This document shows, one piece after another, positions 33,949 to 42,031 of a stretch of DNA of 55,960 nucleotides (positions are counted from its first letter, which is position 1; each line of letters begins with the position of its first letter). This stretch comes from SIG454 sp045646365 (GTDB taxonomy: Bacteria > Bacillota > Clostridia > Monoglobales > Monoglobaceae). Both the position numbers and the translations under genes were made by a program. The notes under the pieces were generated by a model. It ran no database searches and was not told where the DNA came from. It saw only the letters and a list, made by a program, of their open reading frames with translations. The stretch lies in NCBI GenBank assembly GCA_045646365.1, contig JAZRKP010000008.1, forward strand, positions 1 to 55,960. The letters run 5' to 3'.

Positions 33949-34818
33949 TTACCATTTTTTTATGCTTTTAAGTTCGTTATAAAGATAGGTGTAGTTTTCG
34001 TGTCGCATGGGGGAGATGTTGCCTGATTTGACCGCATCTAAAACTGCACATCCCTTTTCCACAGTATGGCTGCAGTCGGGGAACTTACAACTTTCCTCAA
34101 CATTTCCGAATTCACGAAAATATAAATGTAAATCCGATGCCTCGATTTTTGCAATATCAAAAGACGAAAAGCCTGGGGTGTCAATAATATATCCGCCGAA
34201 GGGAAGAGGAAGAAGCTCGGAATGTCTTGTTGTATGTCTGCCTCGTTCGACCTTTTCACTGACCTCGCCTGTTTTAAATATTTCATCGCCAAAAACGGCA
34301 TTTAAGAGACTTGATTTACCAACCCCTGAGTTTCCCGCAAAAACTGTTATTTTATCGGACAGCTTTTCTTTGAGTAAATCAATATTCAGTCCCGTTGATG
34401 CACTCAGAGTAAGAACATCAAAGCCTGCATTTTCGTATATCCTGACATAATCGTTTCCACTTTGCAAATCTGTTTTATTGATACAGATTAAAATATCAAG
34501 ACCGCTTTCCTCGCAAGCCGCAATAAATTTATCAATAATCAATAGATTAGGTTTTGGGTTTTCTGTGGCGAAAACAACTGCGACCTGAGAGATATTTGCA
34601 ACGGGAGGGCGAACAAGACTGTTTTTTCTCGGTGCAATCTCGTCAATAACACCATTTTCAGGAGTGTTAAGCTTAACCGTTACACTATCGCCCACAAGAG
34701 GAGTTATGTTTTCCTTACGAAAAATACCTCTTGCTTTACATTCAATGATTTTATCAGCGGCTTTCACATAGTAAAAGCCGCCGATTCCTTTTATAATAGT
34801 TCCGTTTATTTTATCCAT
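33949..34818 (-). CDS. rsgA: Ribosome small-subunit assembly GTPase RsgA
   Basis: 289 residues. An N-terminal OB-like domain is followed by a circularly permuted GTPase: G4 INKTDL comes before G1 GNSGVGKSSLLNAV, then G2 in RGRHTTRH and G3 DTPGF. A zinc-binding C-terminal part CKFPDCSHTVEKGCAV follows. RsgA helps late 30S maturation. It starts seven bases after the kinase gene and lacks a clear Shine-Dalgarno site, suggesting translational coupling. The kinase-rsgA-rpe order is standard in Firmicutes. Confidence 0.96.
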   Translation of the reverse strand: MDKINGTIIKGIGGFYYVKAADKIIECKARGIFRKENITPLVGDSVTVKLNTPENGVIDEIAPRKNSLVRPPVANISQVAVVFATENPKPNLLIIDKFIAACEESGLDILICINKTDLQSGNDYVRIYENAGFDVLTLSASTGLNIDLLKEKLSDKITVFAGNSGVGKSSLLNAVFGDEIFKTGEVSEKVERGRHTTRHSELLPLPFGGYIIDTPGFSSFDIAKIEASDLHLYFREFGNVEESCKFPDCSHTVEKGCAVLDAVKSGNISPMRHENYTYLYNELKSIKKW

Positions 34819-34825
34819 AATTCTG

Positions 34826-36790
34826 TTAGTCCGTCATATTAACTGTCTGAGTGAGAATGAGTTTTCCGTCATGATAGATTTCTGCAGTAACGGTTGGGAG
34901 TGTGCTCTGGATAGTAACAACATCGCTGGCACCTCTTGCAAGTTCTATGGATTTAATAGTTTTTCCGTTCACCTTAACCTCGACAAGAGCGCTGTCTTTA
35001 TCGTTAGGCCCGTAAACTGTAAGACGCTTTCTGTTTGCCTGTTGCGGTGTGTTGTCAGTTGTAGTTTTATCGTTTGTTTTTTCAGGCTCTTTTTTATCGT
35101 CTTTTTTCTCAGTTGTTTCGTTGTCGCTTTCAGGTTTTTTGTCAGTGCTTACTGTAATGGTAAGAGTCTCACCCTTTTCAAGAGTTTCACCCTTAGGCAC
35201 ACTCTGGGAAAGGATTTGTCCCTTTGGAACAGAATCGTCGTATCTTTCAACAACTCTGACAGATTTATATAATTCTGCAAGCTCATCTTTAACAGAGGAA
35301 TATTTCTTACCTACATACTGCTTGAGCGGTTCTTTTGTATCATTGTCCTCGTCTTTATCTTCCTTTTCAGGTTCAGATTTTATCTTATTTACAGTAAGGA
35401 GGACACGGATTTTCTCGCCTCTGAACACCTGTTCGGTTTCAGGGGAAGGATTCTGGTCAATAACAATACCGTCAGGTTTATTCTTGTTTTCTTCGTATTC
35501 AGTAACGAAATAGAAATACTCATTGTCGCCGTATTTAGAATCAATCTCCTCGGCATCCATATTGATAAACTGTGGGATTTCGACAGTTGTCTGTCTTTCA
35601 CCGAAAATCTGGCTGATGTAAGGGTTAACAAGGGAAATAACGCCCCAGATAATAAGTGCAGATGCTATAAAGGCGGAAATGATAACAATAAGGTTTATCT
35701 TATTCCCCTTATCCTTTTTATTTGACTTTTTAGCAGGCATTTCGTCGTCCTCCTCGTTTTCGTCCTCGTATTCAATAAGGTCAACATCCGGAGCAGGTTC
35801 ATCCTCACTCTTTACAGGTGGAGTAAGGTTACTGCTTGCGGACGGCTCCTGATTATTGGCATATGGAATATTAACATCTTTTGCAGCTGTGAAAATTGCT
35901 GTTCCGCCCAAATCGTCAATCTCGGTCTTTTCTTCCGGTGGAGCAGGCGGAGGAGTTACGGGGATACTGGATTCAGCCACGGCGATAAGCTCGTTTTTAA
36001 ATTCCGTCACAGTTTTGTATCTGCCTGCAACCTCTTTTGACATAGCCTTTAAAACAATATCTTCAACCGCTTTCGGGATACTAATATTATGTTCTCTTGG
36101 CGGAGTTGGCTGTGTCTGGAGGTGCATAAGTGCGATAGAAACGGGGCTTTCGTTATCGAAAGGAACTTTACCCGTAAGCATTTCATATAAAACAATACCG
36201 AGGGAATAAATGTCACTTCTTTCGTCAACATATCCGCCTCTTGCCTGTTCGGGAGAAACATAGTGAACAGAGCCGATTGCGTTATCTTCACAAGTAACGG
36301 TTGATTGCATACTTGCACGGGCAATACCAAAATCGGTAATTTTAAGACCGCCGTCGTTAGTCATAATAATGTTGTGCGGTTTTATATCACGGTGAACAAT
36401 GGAGTTTCTGTGTGCTATTTCAAGTCCGCTTGCAATCTGGATTGCATATCCGACAGCCTCGTGCCAGTTGAGAAGAACATTCTTGTCTATATACTCTTTG
36501 AGAGTAATCCCCTCAACATATTCCATAACAATATAGTGTAGTTCCCCTTCGGTTCCGACATCGTAAATTGAGACGATGTTAGGGTGGGTAAGGCTTGCAG
36601 CAGACTGCGCCTCGATGTTGAAACGGCGAACAAATTCACCGTCATCTTTAAGGTCTGTGCGAAGCACTTTTATAGCAACATACCGATTCAGAATACGGCA
36701 CTTTGCCTTATAAACAATCGCCATTCCGCCGCTTCCGACTTCCTGGACAATTTCGTATCTTCCTGCTAAAACAGTTCCGACTAAATTCAT
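34826..36790 (-). CDS. stkP/prkC-like: PASTA-domain serine/threonine protein kinase
   Basis: 654 residues. The kinase domain (about 10-275) has VGSGGMAIVYKA, the catalytic loop VHRDIKPHNI and DFGIARA. A Pro- and acid-rich linker leads to one membrane helix near 372-393 (LIVIISAFIASALIIWGVIS). Outside are two PASTA repeats (about 405-475 and 495-560), which sense muropeptides or lipid II. After a Thr/Lys-rich spacer, a further beta-rich domain of about 65 residues ends the protein (KRLTVYGPND to the end). GGAGG precedes the ATG. It is coupled to its PP2C phosphatase upstream and probably regulates cell-wall growth. Confidence 0.95.
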   Translation of the reverse strand: MNLVGTVLAGRYEIVQEVGSGGMAIVYKAKCRILNRYVAIKVLRTDLKDDGEFVRRFNIEAQSAASLTHPNIVSIYDVGTEGELHYIVMEYVEGITLKEYIDKNVLLNWHEAVGYAIQIASGLEIAHRNSIVHRDIKPHNIIMTNDGGLKITDFGIARASMQSTVTCEDNAIGSVHYVSPEQARGGYVDERSDIYSLGIVLYEMLTGKVPFDNESPVSIALMHLQTQPTPPREHNISIPKAVEDIVLKAMSKEVAGRYKTVTEFKNELIAVAESSIPVTPPPAPPEEKTEIDDLGGTAIFTAAKDVNIPYANNQEPSASSNLTPPVKSEDEPAPDVDLIEYEDENEEDDEMPAKKSNKKDKGNKINLIVIISAFIASALIIWGVISLVNPYISQIFGERQTTVEIPQFINMDAEEIDSKYGDNEYFYFVTEYEENKNKPDGIVIDQNPSPETEQVFRGEKIRVLLTVNKIKSEPEKEDKDEDNDTKEPLKQYVGKKYSSVKDELAELYKSVRVVERYDDSVPKGQILSQSVPKGETLEKGETLTITVSTDKKPESDNETTEKKDDKKEPEKTNDKTTTDNTPQQANRKRLTVYGPNDKDSALVEVKVNGKTIKSIELARGASDVVTIQSTLPTVTAEIYHDGKLILTQTVNMTD

Positions 36791-36792
36791 AA

Positions 36793-37545
36793 CTAATCCT
36801 CCTTAGTAAAACAGATTAAAACAACGGTTATATTATCCCTGCCGCCATTTTCCTTTGCTGCTGCAATTAAAGCTGATGCCGCTTCGTCAGGACAGGGGTA
36901 GCTATTTAATATATCGTTTATTTGCGTATCATCAATCATATCAGAAAGCCCGTCACTGCAAAGGAGAATTTTGTCTCCTTCTCTGACTGAAAATTCGTAA
37001 ATATCATAATCCTCAGTAGGCTCTGTTCCGAGCGCTTTGGTAATTATATTTTTTTCTGGATGATTTCTCGCCTCTTCAGGGGTAATAGACCCGCTTTCAA
37101 CAAGCTTCTGAACAACAGAGTGGTCGGTTGTGAGCTGGGTTATTCCGCTGTTTTCGACTAAGTAAGCACGGCTATCGCCTATGTTGGCAATATATGCGGT
37201 TGTTCCGTTTAAATAAATGACAACGGCGGTAGTCCCCATTCCTGCATTAGCACTATTTGAAACGGATTTCGTATAAATCTCGTTATTGGCATAATCAAGG
37301 GATGCAGTAATATTTGCAACAATGTCGTCTTGTGTTGCGTTAATGTCCGAATTGGAAAGCTCGTTGGCAATAATCTCTGTTGCCATAGCACTTGCAACTT
37401 CTCCTGCATTATGACCGCCCATTCCGTCGGCTAAAATACAAAAGCCGTACGGCGTGCCGTTTTCAAAACCGTGGATTAAAAAACTGTCCTCGTTAAGGGG
37501 GCGGACAAGTCCTGTGTCTGTAACACCGACTGCATTAACCTTCAT
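36793..37545 (-). CDS. prpC: PP2C-type serine/threonine phosphatase (Stp/PrpC)
   Basis: 250 residues from the ATG at 37545, with AAAGGTG eight bases upstream; other in-frame ATG codons at 37551 and 37569 are closer to or before that site. PP2C metal motifs are visible: RPLNEDSFLI, LADGMGGHNAGEVAS, NIGDSRAYLV and GGRDNITVVLI. It removes phosphate from targets of the adjacent kinase. The start overlaps the end of rlmN by about 11 bases. Confidence 0.94.
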   Translation of the reverse strand: MKVNAVGVTDTGLVRPLNEDSFLIHGFENGTPYGFCILADGMGGHNAGEVASAMATEIIANELSNSDINATQDDIVANITASLDYANNEIYTKSVSNSANAGMGTTAVVIYLNGTTAYIANIGDSRAYLVENSGITQLTTDHSVVQKLVESGSITPEEARNHPEKNIITKALGTEPTEDYDIYEFSVREGDKILLCSDGLSDMIDDTQINDILNSYPCPDEAASALIAAAKENGGRDNITVVLICFTKED

Positions 37546-38587
37546 TTTCATCACACCTTTCTCTGTCAAGACGGTTCTTGCGGAGCTGACCGCAAGCAGC
37601 GTTTATATCACTACCCATTTCCCGTCTGATTGTTGCAGGGATTTTATGCTTTTCAAGATATGAACGAAAAGCCTCGACCTGACTTCTGTCAGTCTTTTTA
37701 AATCCTGTTTCGCTGACTGCATTAACGGGAATGAGGTTGACATGGCAAAGCATTCCCGAAAGAAGTTTTGAAAGCTCCTCAGCGGTTTTGAGGTTATCAT
37801 TAACCCCTGCAATCAAAGTATATTCAAAGGATATTCTCCTGTTTGTCTCTTTTATATAATATTTGCAGGCAGATAACAGAGTCTTAATATCATACTTTCT
37901 GTTAATCGGCATAATACTGTTTCGCATTTCGTCATTTGTTGCATGAAGCGAAATGGAAAGAGTAATCTGCGGAGCGAGTTTTGAAAGCTCTTTAATCTTG
38001 TCTGCAATTCCGCAGGTTGAAACTGTAATATGTCTGTGACCTATGTTAAGTCCGTCGGGGTGGGAAACATTAGATAAGAAGGTCATAACATTCTCAAAAT
38101 TGTCAAAGGGTTCACCAATCCCCATCATAACAATATTTGAAATCCTCTCTCCCAAATCCCTTGAAACTGCCATAACCTGACCGATAATTTCAGAGGGGGT
38201 AAGGTTTCTTATACGCCCGCCAATGGTTGAGGCACAAAATGCACAACCCATACGGCATCCAACCTGAGAAGAGATACAAATTGTATATCCGTGTTTATAT
38301 TTCATAAGTACGGATTCGATATAATTCCCATCATTTAATTTTAACAGATATTTACGGGTTTCGTCAATAGCTGATACAAATTTTTCCTCAATTTCAGGCA
38401 ATTCAACCGTTGCAATATCCGAAAGCTTCTCACGAAATGCTTTAGATAGGTTTGACATTTCATCTATTGAGGAGATGTCAGAATAAAGCCATTTAAAAAT
38501 CTGTTTTGTTCTGAATTTCGGCTCACCAAGCTCTATGATGAATTCTTCAAGCTTTTCATAGGTAAGGTCACGAAGATTTATCTTCAT
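37535..38587 (-). CDS. rlmN: 23S rRNA/tRNA adenine C2-methyltransferase RlmN
   Basis: 350 residues. A radical SAM enzyme that methylates A2503 of 23S rRNA and A37 of some tRNAs. The [4Fe-4S] cysteines are C111, C115 and C118 (GCRMGCAFC). MMGIGEPFDN and the later SLHATNDEMRNSIMPINRKY are family landmarks, and the methyl-carrying cysteine lies in NAACGQL near the C-terminus. It follows rsmB by seven bases in the core operon. Confidence 0.96.
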   Translation of the reverse strand: MKINLRDLTYEKLEEFIIELGEPKFRTKQIFKWLYSDISSIDEMSNLSKAFREKLSDIATVELPEIEEKFVSAIDETRKYLLKLNDGNYIESVLMKYKHGYTICISSQVGCRMGCAFCASTIGGRIRNLTPSEIIGQVMAVSRDLGERISNIVMMGIGEPFDNFENVMTFLSNVSHPDGLNIGHRHITVSTCGIADKIKELSKLAPQITLSISLHATNDEMRNSIMPINRKYDIKTLLSACKYYIKETNRRISFEYTLIAGVNDNLKTAEELSKLLSGMLCHVNLIPVNAVSETGFKKTDRSQVEAFRSYLEKHKIPATIRREMGSDINAACGQLRKNRLDRERCDENEG

Positions 38588-38594
38588 ATATAAA

Positions 38595-39875
38595 TCAGTT
38601 CCTTTTCATTTTACAAATATAAAATCCGCTCTCGCCGTTTTCACCCGTTAAAATCTGTTTTTCGGATACAAGCGAAAAGTCCTTGTGAGTATCAAGAAAA
38701 GCGGAAACAATATCCTGGTTTTCTTCTTTTAAAACCGTGCAAGTACAATAGAGGAGGATGCCTCCGTTTTTAACATATTGACAAGCGGTTTCTATAAGAC
38801 TATTCTGAATTCTGGAAAGCTCTGAAATGTCGTTTTCCTGACGGCTCCACTTAATGTCGGGTTTCTTGTGAATAACACCAATCCCCGAACAGGGTGCATC
38901 AAGAATAACCTTGTCAGCCTTTCCGATATACTGGGAAATCACCTCGCAACCGTCGTGAGGTGTAGCATTGATTATATGTATCCCAAGTCTTTTGGCGGAG
39001 TTGTCAATTAAATCTATTTTGTGTGGGTGAATATCAAAGGAGAGAATTTCCCCCTCGTTCCCCATTATTTCTGCCGTTGCACAACTTTTTCCGCCTGGTG
39101 CGGCACAAATATCCATTATAAAATCACCCTTTTGAGGTGCCAAAACATTGACCGCCTCATAGGAACTTATGTTCTGCAGAGAATATAAGCCGTCTTTATA
39201 AGAGGGAGAGGCGTCAATATTGATTTTCCCCGAAACTGTCAGACATCCGTCAAAAATGGGGGATACTTCTGCAGAGATTCCTTCATCCGAAAGCTTGGCT
39301 ATAAGCTCTTTCGGGGTGGTCTTAAGCGGATTTAGCCGAAGATTAACGCTATGGGATTTGTTACTCTCTGACATAAAACTTTCTGTTTTTTCAAAGCCGT
39401 ATTGCGAATACAGTTTTTCTGTCAGCCAAAGCGGAAATGAGTATTTAACAGATAAATATTCCGTGGCGTTGGTTAGGTCAGGGAAAGAAATATTGTCAAT
39501 ATTTCTTGAAACATTTCTTAAGACCCCGTTTATGAAACGCCCTGCCGCTGCGTGGGTATATTTTTTTGAGAGCTTGACACTTTCGTTGCAGGCGGCACTG
39601 TGCGGAATTTTGTCCATATAATACATCTGGTAAATTCCCATTCTTAGAATGTTTTTCACCCAAGGAGTCATTTTCTTCAGTTTAACTGAGGAGAACTGCA
39701 TAATTATATGGTCGAGGGCAAGCTTGTTTTTAATAACTCCGTATATGATTTCTGTAACAAAACCACGGTCGCAAGCCTCGGCTTTTGAAAGAGAGTCAGA
39801 CAGAATATGATTGAAATATCCGCCGTTTTCCTCGATTTCATATATAGCTTTTAAAATAATTTCTCTTGAATTCAT
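38595..39875 (-). CDS. rsmB: 16S rRNA m5C967 methyltransferase
   Basis: 426 residues. An N-terminal NusB-like RNA-binding region (about 1-135) precedes a SAM-dependent methyltransferase domain. The SAM-binding part is MDICAAPGGKSCATAEIM, with DAPCSGIGVIHKKPDIKW carrying the TC/PC catalytic cysteine, and LLYCTCTVLKEEN carries the second cysteine. RsmB methylates C967 of 16S rRNA. It starts three bases after the end of the yugP gene. Confidence 0.95.
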   Translation of the reverse strand: MNSREIILKAIYEIEENGGYFNHILSDSLSKAEACDRGFVTEIIYGVIKNKLALDHIIMQFSSVKLKKMTPWVKNILRMGIYQMYYMDKIPHSAACNESVKLSKKYTHAAAGRFINGVLRNVSRNIDNISFPDLTNATEYLSVKYSFPLWLTEKLYSQYGFEKTESFMSESNKSHSVNLRLNPLKTTPKELIAKLSDEGISAEVSPIFDGCLTVSGKINIDASPSYKDGLYSLQNISSYEAVNVLAPQKGDFIMDICAAPGGKSCATAEIMGNEGEILSFDIHPHKIDLIDNSAKRLGIHIINATPHDGCEVISQYIGKADKVILDAPCSGIGVIHKKPDIKWSRQENDISELSRIQNSLIETACQYVKNGGILLYCTCTVLKEENQDIVSAFLDTHKDFSLVSEKQILTGENGESGFYICKMKRN

Positions 39876-39878
39876 ATC

Positions 39879-40577
39879 TTAATCTCTGTTTCTTCCGTTT
39901 GCGAGAACTAAAAGTCTCAAAAGGTTTCCGATTGCGACAGCGGCAGATGCCACATATGTGAGCGCGGCGGCTTTTAAAACTTTTTTCGCTCCCTGGAGCT
40001 CGTTTCCCTCAAGTATTAAGTTAGCGTCAAGAGTTTTGATTGCTCTTCGACTTGCATTAAACTCAACAGGAAGAGTTATAAGCTGGAAAAGAACTGTCAG
40101 TGAAAACAGAATGATACCTGCATAAATCATAAATTCGTTTGCCATAATTATTCCGATAATTGCAAGCGGAAATGCCGCATATGATGAAATCTGAACAACG
40201 GGAACAATACTGTTTCTGACCTTAATTGGGGCATATGATGTTGCGTGCTGAACTGCGTGACCAACCTCATGTGCGGCAACACCGATTGCGGCAACAGAGG
40301 TACTTTGATATGTTGAGTCGCTCAGTCTGACAATGTTTGTTCTCGGGTCGAAATGGTCACTGAGATGCCCTGCGACACGCTCAATTTTAACATGGGTAAG
40401 CCCGTTCATATCAAGAATTTTTCTTGCAACCTCGTGGGCAGTGTAGCCGTGGCGGTTCCCCATTGTTTTAAACTTGTTGAAAGTTGAATTAACATTATGC
40501 TGAGCCCATATTGCAACAATGAGAGCAGGCAAAACGAAGATAATATATGTTGAATCTATTCCGTAAAATAATGGCAT
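39879..40577 (-). CDS. yugP: YugP-type zinc membrane metallopeptidase
   Basis: 232 residues. One N-terminal helix (residues 8-25), then the zinc motif AAHEVGHAVQH with H103, E104 and H107, then two or three further membrane segments (AAFPLAIIGIIM onward). The TAHEVARKILDMNGL stretch is characteristic of the family. Substrates are not firmly known. It lies between fmt and rsmB, the same place as in other Clostridia. AAAGGAGA precedes the ATG. Confidence 0.93.
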   Translation of the reverse strand: MPLFYGIDSTYIIFVLPALIVAIWAQHNVNSTFNKFKTMGNRHGYTAHEVARKILDMNGLTHVKIERVAGHLSDHFDPRTNIVRLSDSTYQSTSVAAIGVAAHEVGHAVQHATSYAPIKVRNSIVPVVQISSYAAFPLAIIGIIMANEFMIYAGIILFSLTVLFQLITLPVEFNASRRAIKTLDANLILEGNELQGAKKVLKAAALTYVASAAVAIGNLLRLLVLANGRNRD

Positions 40578-40590
40578 AAAATCGTCTCCT

Positions 40591-41520
40591 TTAAATTAAA
40601 ATTTCCCCAATATCAACAGAATTTCCGTTTAAAAAGCTTGCTGTGTCCATTCTTTTCTTGCCGAAAAGCTGAACTTCGGAAATTATAAGCGAAGTCCCGT
40701 CTCCGCAGGCAACTTCAATCTTCTTTGACGGAAGACCTGTTATTTTTCCAGGCTCGGCATTTGTCTTTCCGCCTGGAGTGGCAGTAAATATTTTCAAAAC
40801 CTCACCTTTATAAAGTGTATGCGCAATAGGGTAAGGATTTGTCCCTTTTATCAAGGAAAATATCTCTTTTGCGGATTTTGTCCAGTCGATTTTCCCTGTT
40901 TCTTTATCCAGCATCTTCGCATAGGTTGCTTCATCGTGGTTTTGCGGAGTCCTTGTTATAGTTCCGTTCTCGATTTTTTCAAGACACTTAAGGAGTGCGT
41001 CTGCTCCGATTAAAGCGAGGCGGTCAAAAAGCTCTCCAGCAGTTTCATTTTCACCAATTTCTGTTTTCTCAATGTAAAGAATATCGCCTGTGTCAATTCC
41101 CTCGTTCATAAGCTGAATAGTAATCCCCGTCTCGGTTTCACCGTCCATAACAGCACGCTGAATAGGAGCAGCACCACGGTATTTGGGGAGAATTGAGCCG
41201 TGGATATTGATGCAGCCATATTTGGGATAATCAAGTATATATGATGGAAGAATTTTTCCGTATGCCGCAACAACTATTATGTCCGGATTAAGCTCTTTTA
41301 ATTCATTTGAAAACACTTCGTTTTTAAGAGTTTCAGGCTGAAAAACGGGGATATTATGAGCGATAGCACATTCCTTAACAGGAGGAGGAGTCAGCTTATG
41401 CCCTCTGCCCTTTGGTTTGTCAGGCTGAGTCATAACTCCGCATATTTCATAGCCTTTTTCGATAAGTGCGTTAAGTGACGGAACAGCAAAGTCAGGCGTT
41501 CCCATATATAAAATTTTCAA
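40591..41520 (-). CDS. fmt: Methionyl-tRNA formyltransferase
   Basis: 309 residues. The start is TTG at 41520, fixed by AAGGAGG at normal spacing; the ORF then reads KILYMGTPDFAVPSL. Motifs are GVMTQPDKPKGRGHKLTPPP, VVAAYGKILP and the catalytic INIHGSILPKYRGAAPIQRA (Asn, His), followed by GITIQLMNEGIDTGDIL with the catalytic Asp. It formylates initiator Met-tRNA with 10-formyl-THF. It forms a pair with def just upstream. Confidence 0.96.
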   Translation of the reverse strand: MKILYMGTPDFAVPSLNALIEKGYEICGVMTQPDKPKGRGHKLTPPPVKECAIAHNIPVFQPETLKNEVFSNELKELNPDIIVVAAYGKILPSYILDYPKYGCINIHGSILPKYRGAAPIQRAVMDGETETGITIQLMNEGIDTGDILYIEKTEIGENETAGELFDRLALIGADALLKCLEKIENGTITRTPQNHDEATYAKMLDKETGKIDWTKSAKEIFSLIKGTNPYPIAHTLYKGEVLKIFTATPGGKTNAEPGKITGLPSKKIEVACGDGTSLIISEVQLFGKKRMDTASFLNGNSVDIGEILI

Positions 41521-41548
41521 AATAAAGCCTCCTTAAAACTGAAAATTA

Positions 41549-42013
41549 TTACTCAAGCTCGTCATCCTCTGCCCAGCGAGTAACCTTTTCCATAAACATA
41601 TGCCCGTCAAGATGCTCAATCTCGTGACAGAACGCTCTTGCGGTCAGGCCTTCCCCTGAATAAGTCACCCATTCGCCGTATCTGTTCTGGAACTTAATGG
41701 TAACATTCATAGGACGGGTAACTTCACCATATTTGCTAGGATAGCTGAGGCATCCCTCTAAATCTGTCTGACTTCCGCTTGCGGATAAAATTTCAGGATT
41801 GATAAGCTCTAAAATTTCCACACCTGTGTCAACGAGTGCAATCCTTTTTAAAACACCAACCTGCGGAGCGGCAAGCCCAACACCGTTTGACTCTAAAAGA
41901 GTGTCGTGCATATCATCTAAAAGAGTTATGATTCTGTCATCAATTTTTTCAACGACTCTGCACTTTTTAGCAAGAACATCATCGCCGTATTTAACAATAT
42001 TTCTTATAGCCAT
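41549..42013 (-). CDS. def: Peptide deformylase
   Basis: 154 residues. It removes the N-formyl group from new proteins. The three family motifs are GVGLAAPQVG (44-53), EGCLSYPS with metal ligand C88, and HEIEHLDG with H130, E131 and H134. AAAGGACAG lies before the ATG. It sits between priA and fmt. Confidence 0.97.
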   Translation of the reverse strand: MAIRNIVKYGDDVLAKKCRVVEKIDDRIITLLDDMHDTLLESNGVGLAAPQVGVLKRIALVDTGVEILELINPEILSASGSQTDLEGCLSYPSKYGEVTRPMNVTIKFQNRYGEWVTYSGEGLTARAFCHEIEHLDGHMFMEKVTRWAEDDELE

Positions 42014-42031
42014 TTGTCATCTGTCCTTTCT

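Noticed and set aside
34871..35513. Plus-strand frames of 133 and 154 codons
   Set aside because: They lie opposite the PASTA kinase gene, are rich in Ser/Phe/Leu as expected for antisense translation, and have no ribosome site.
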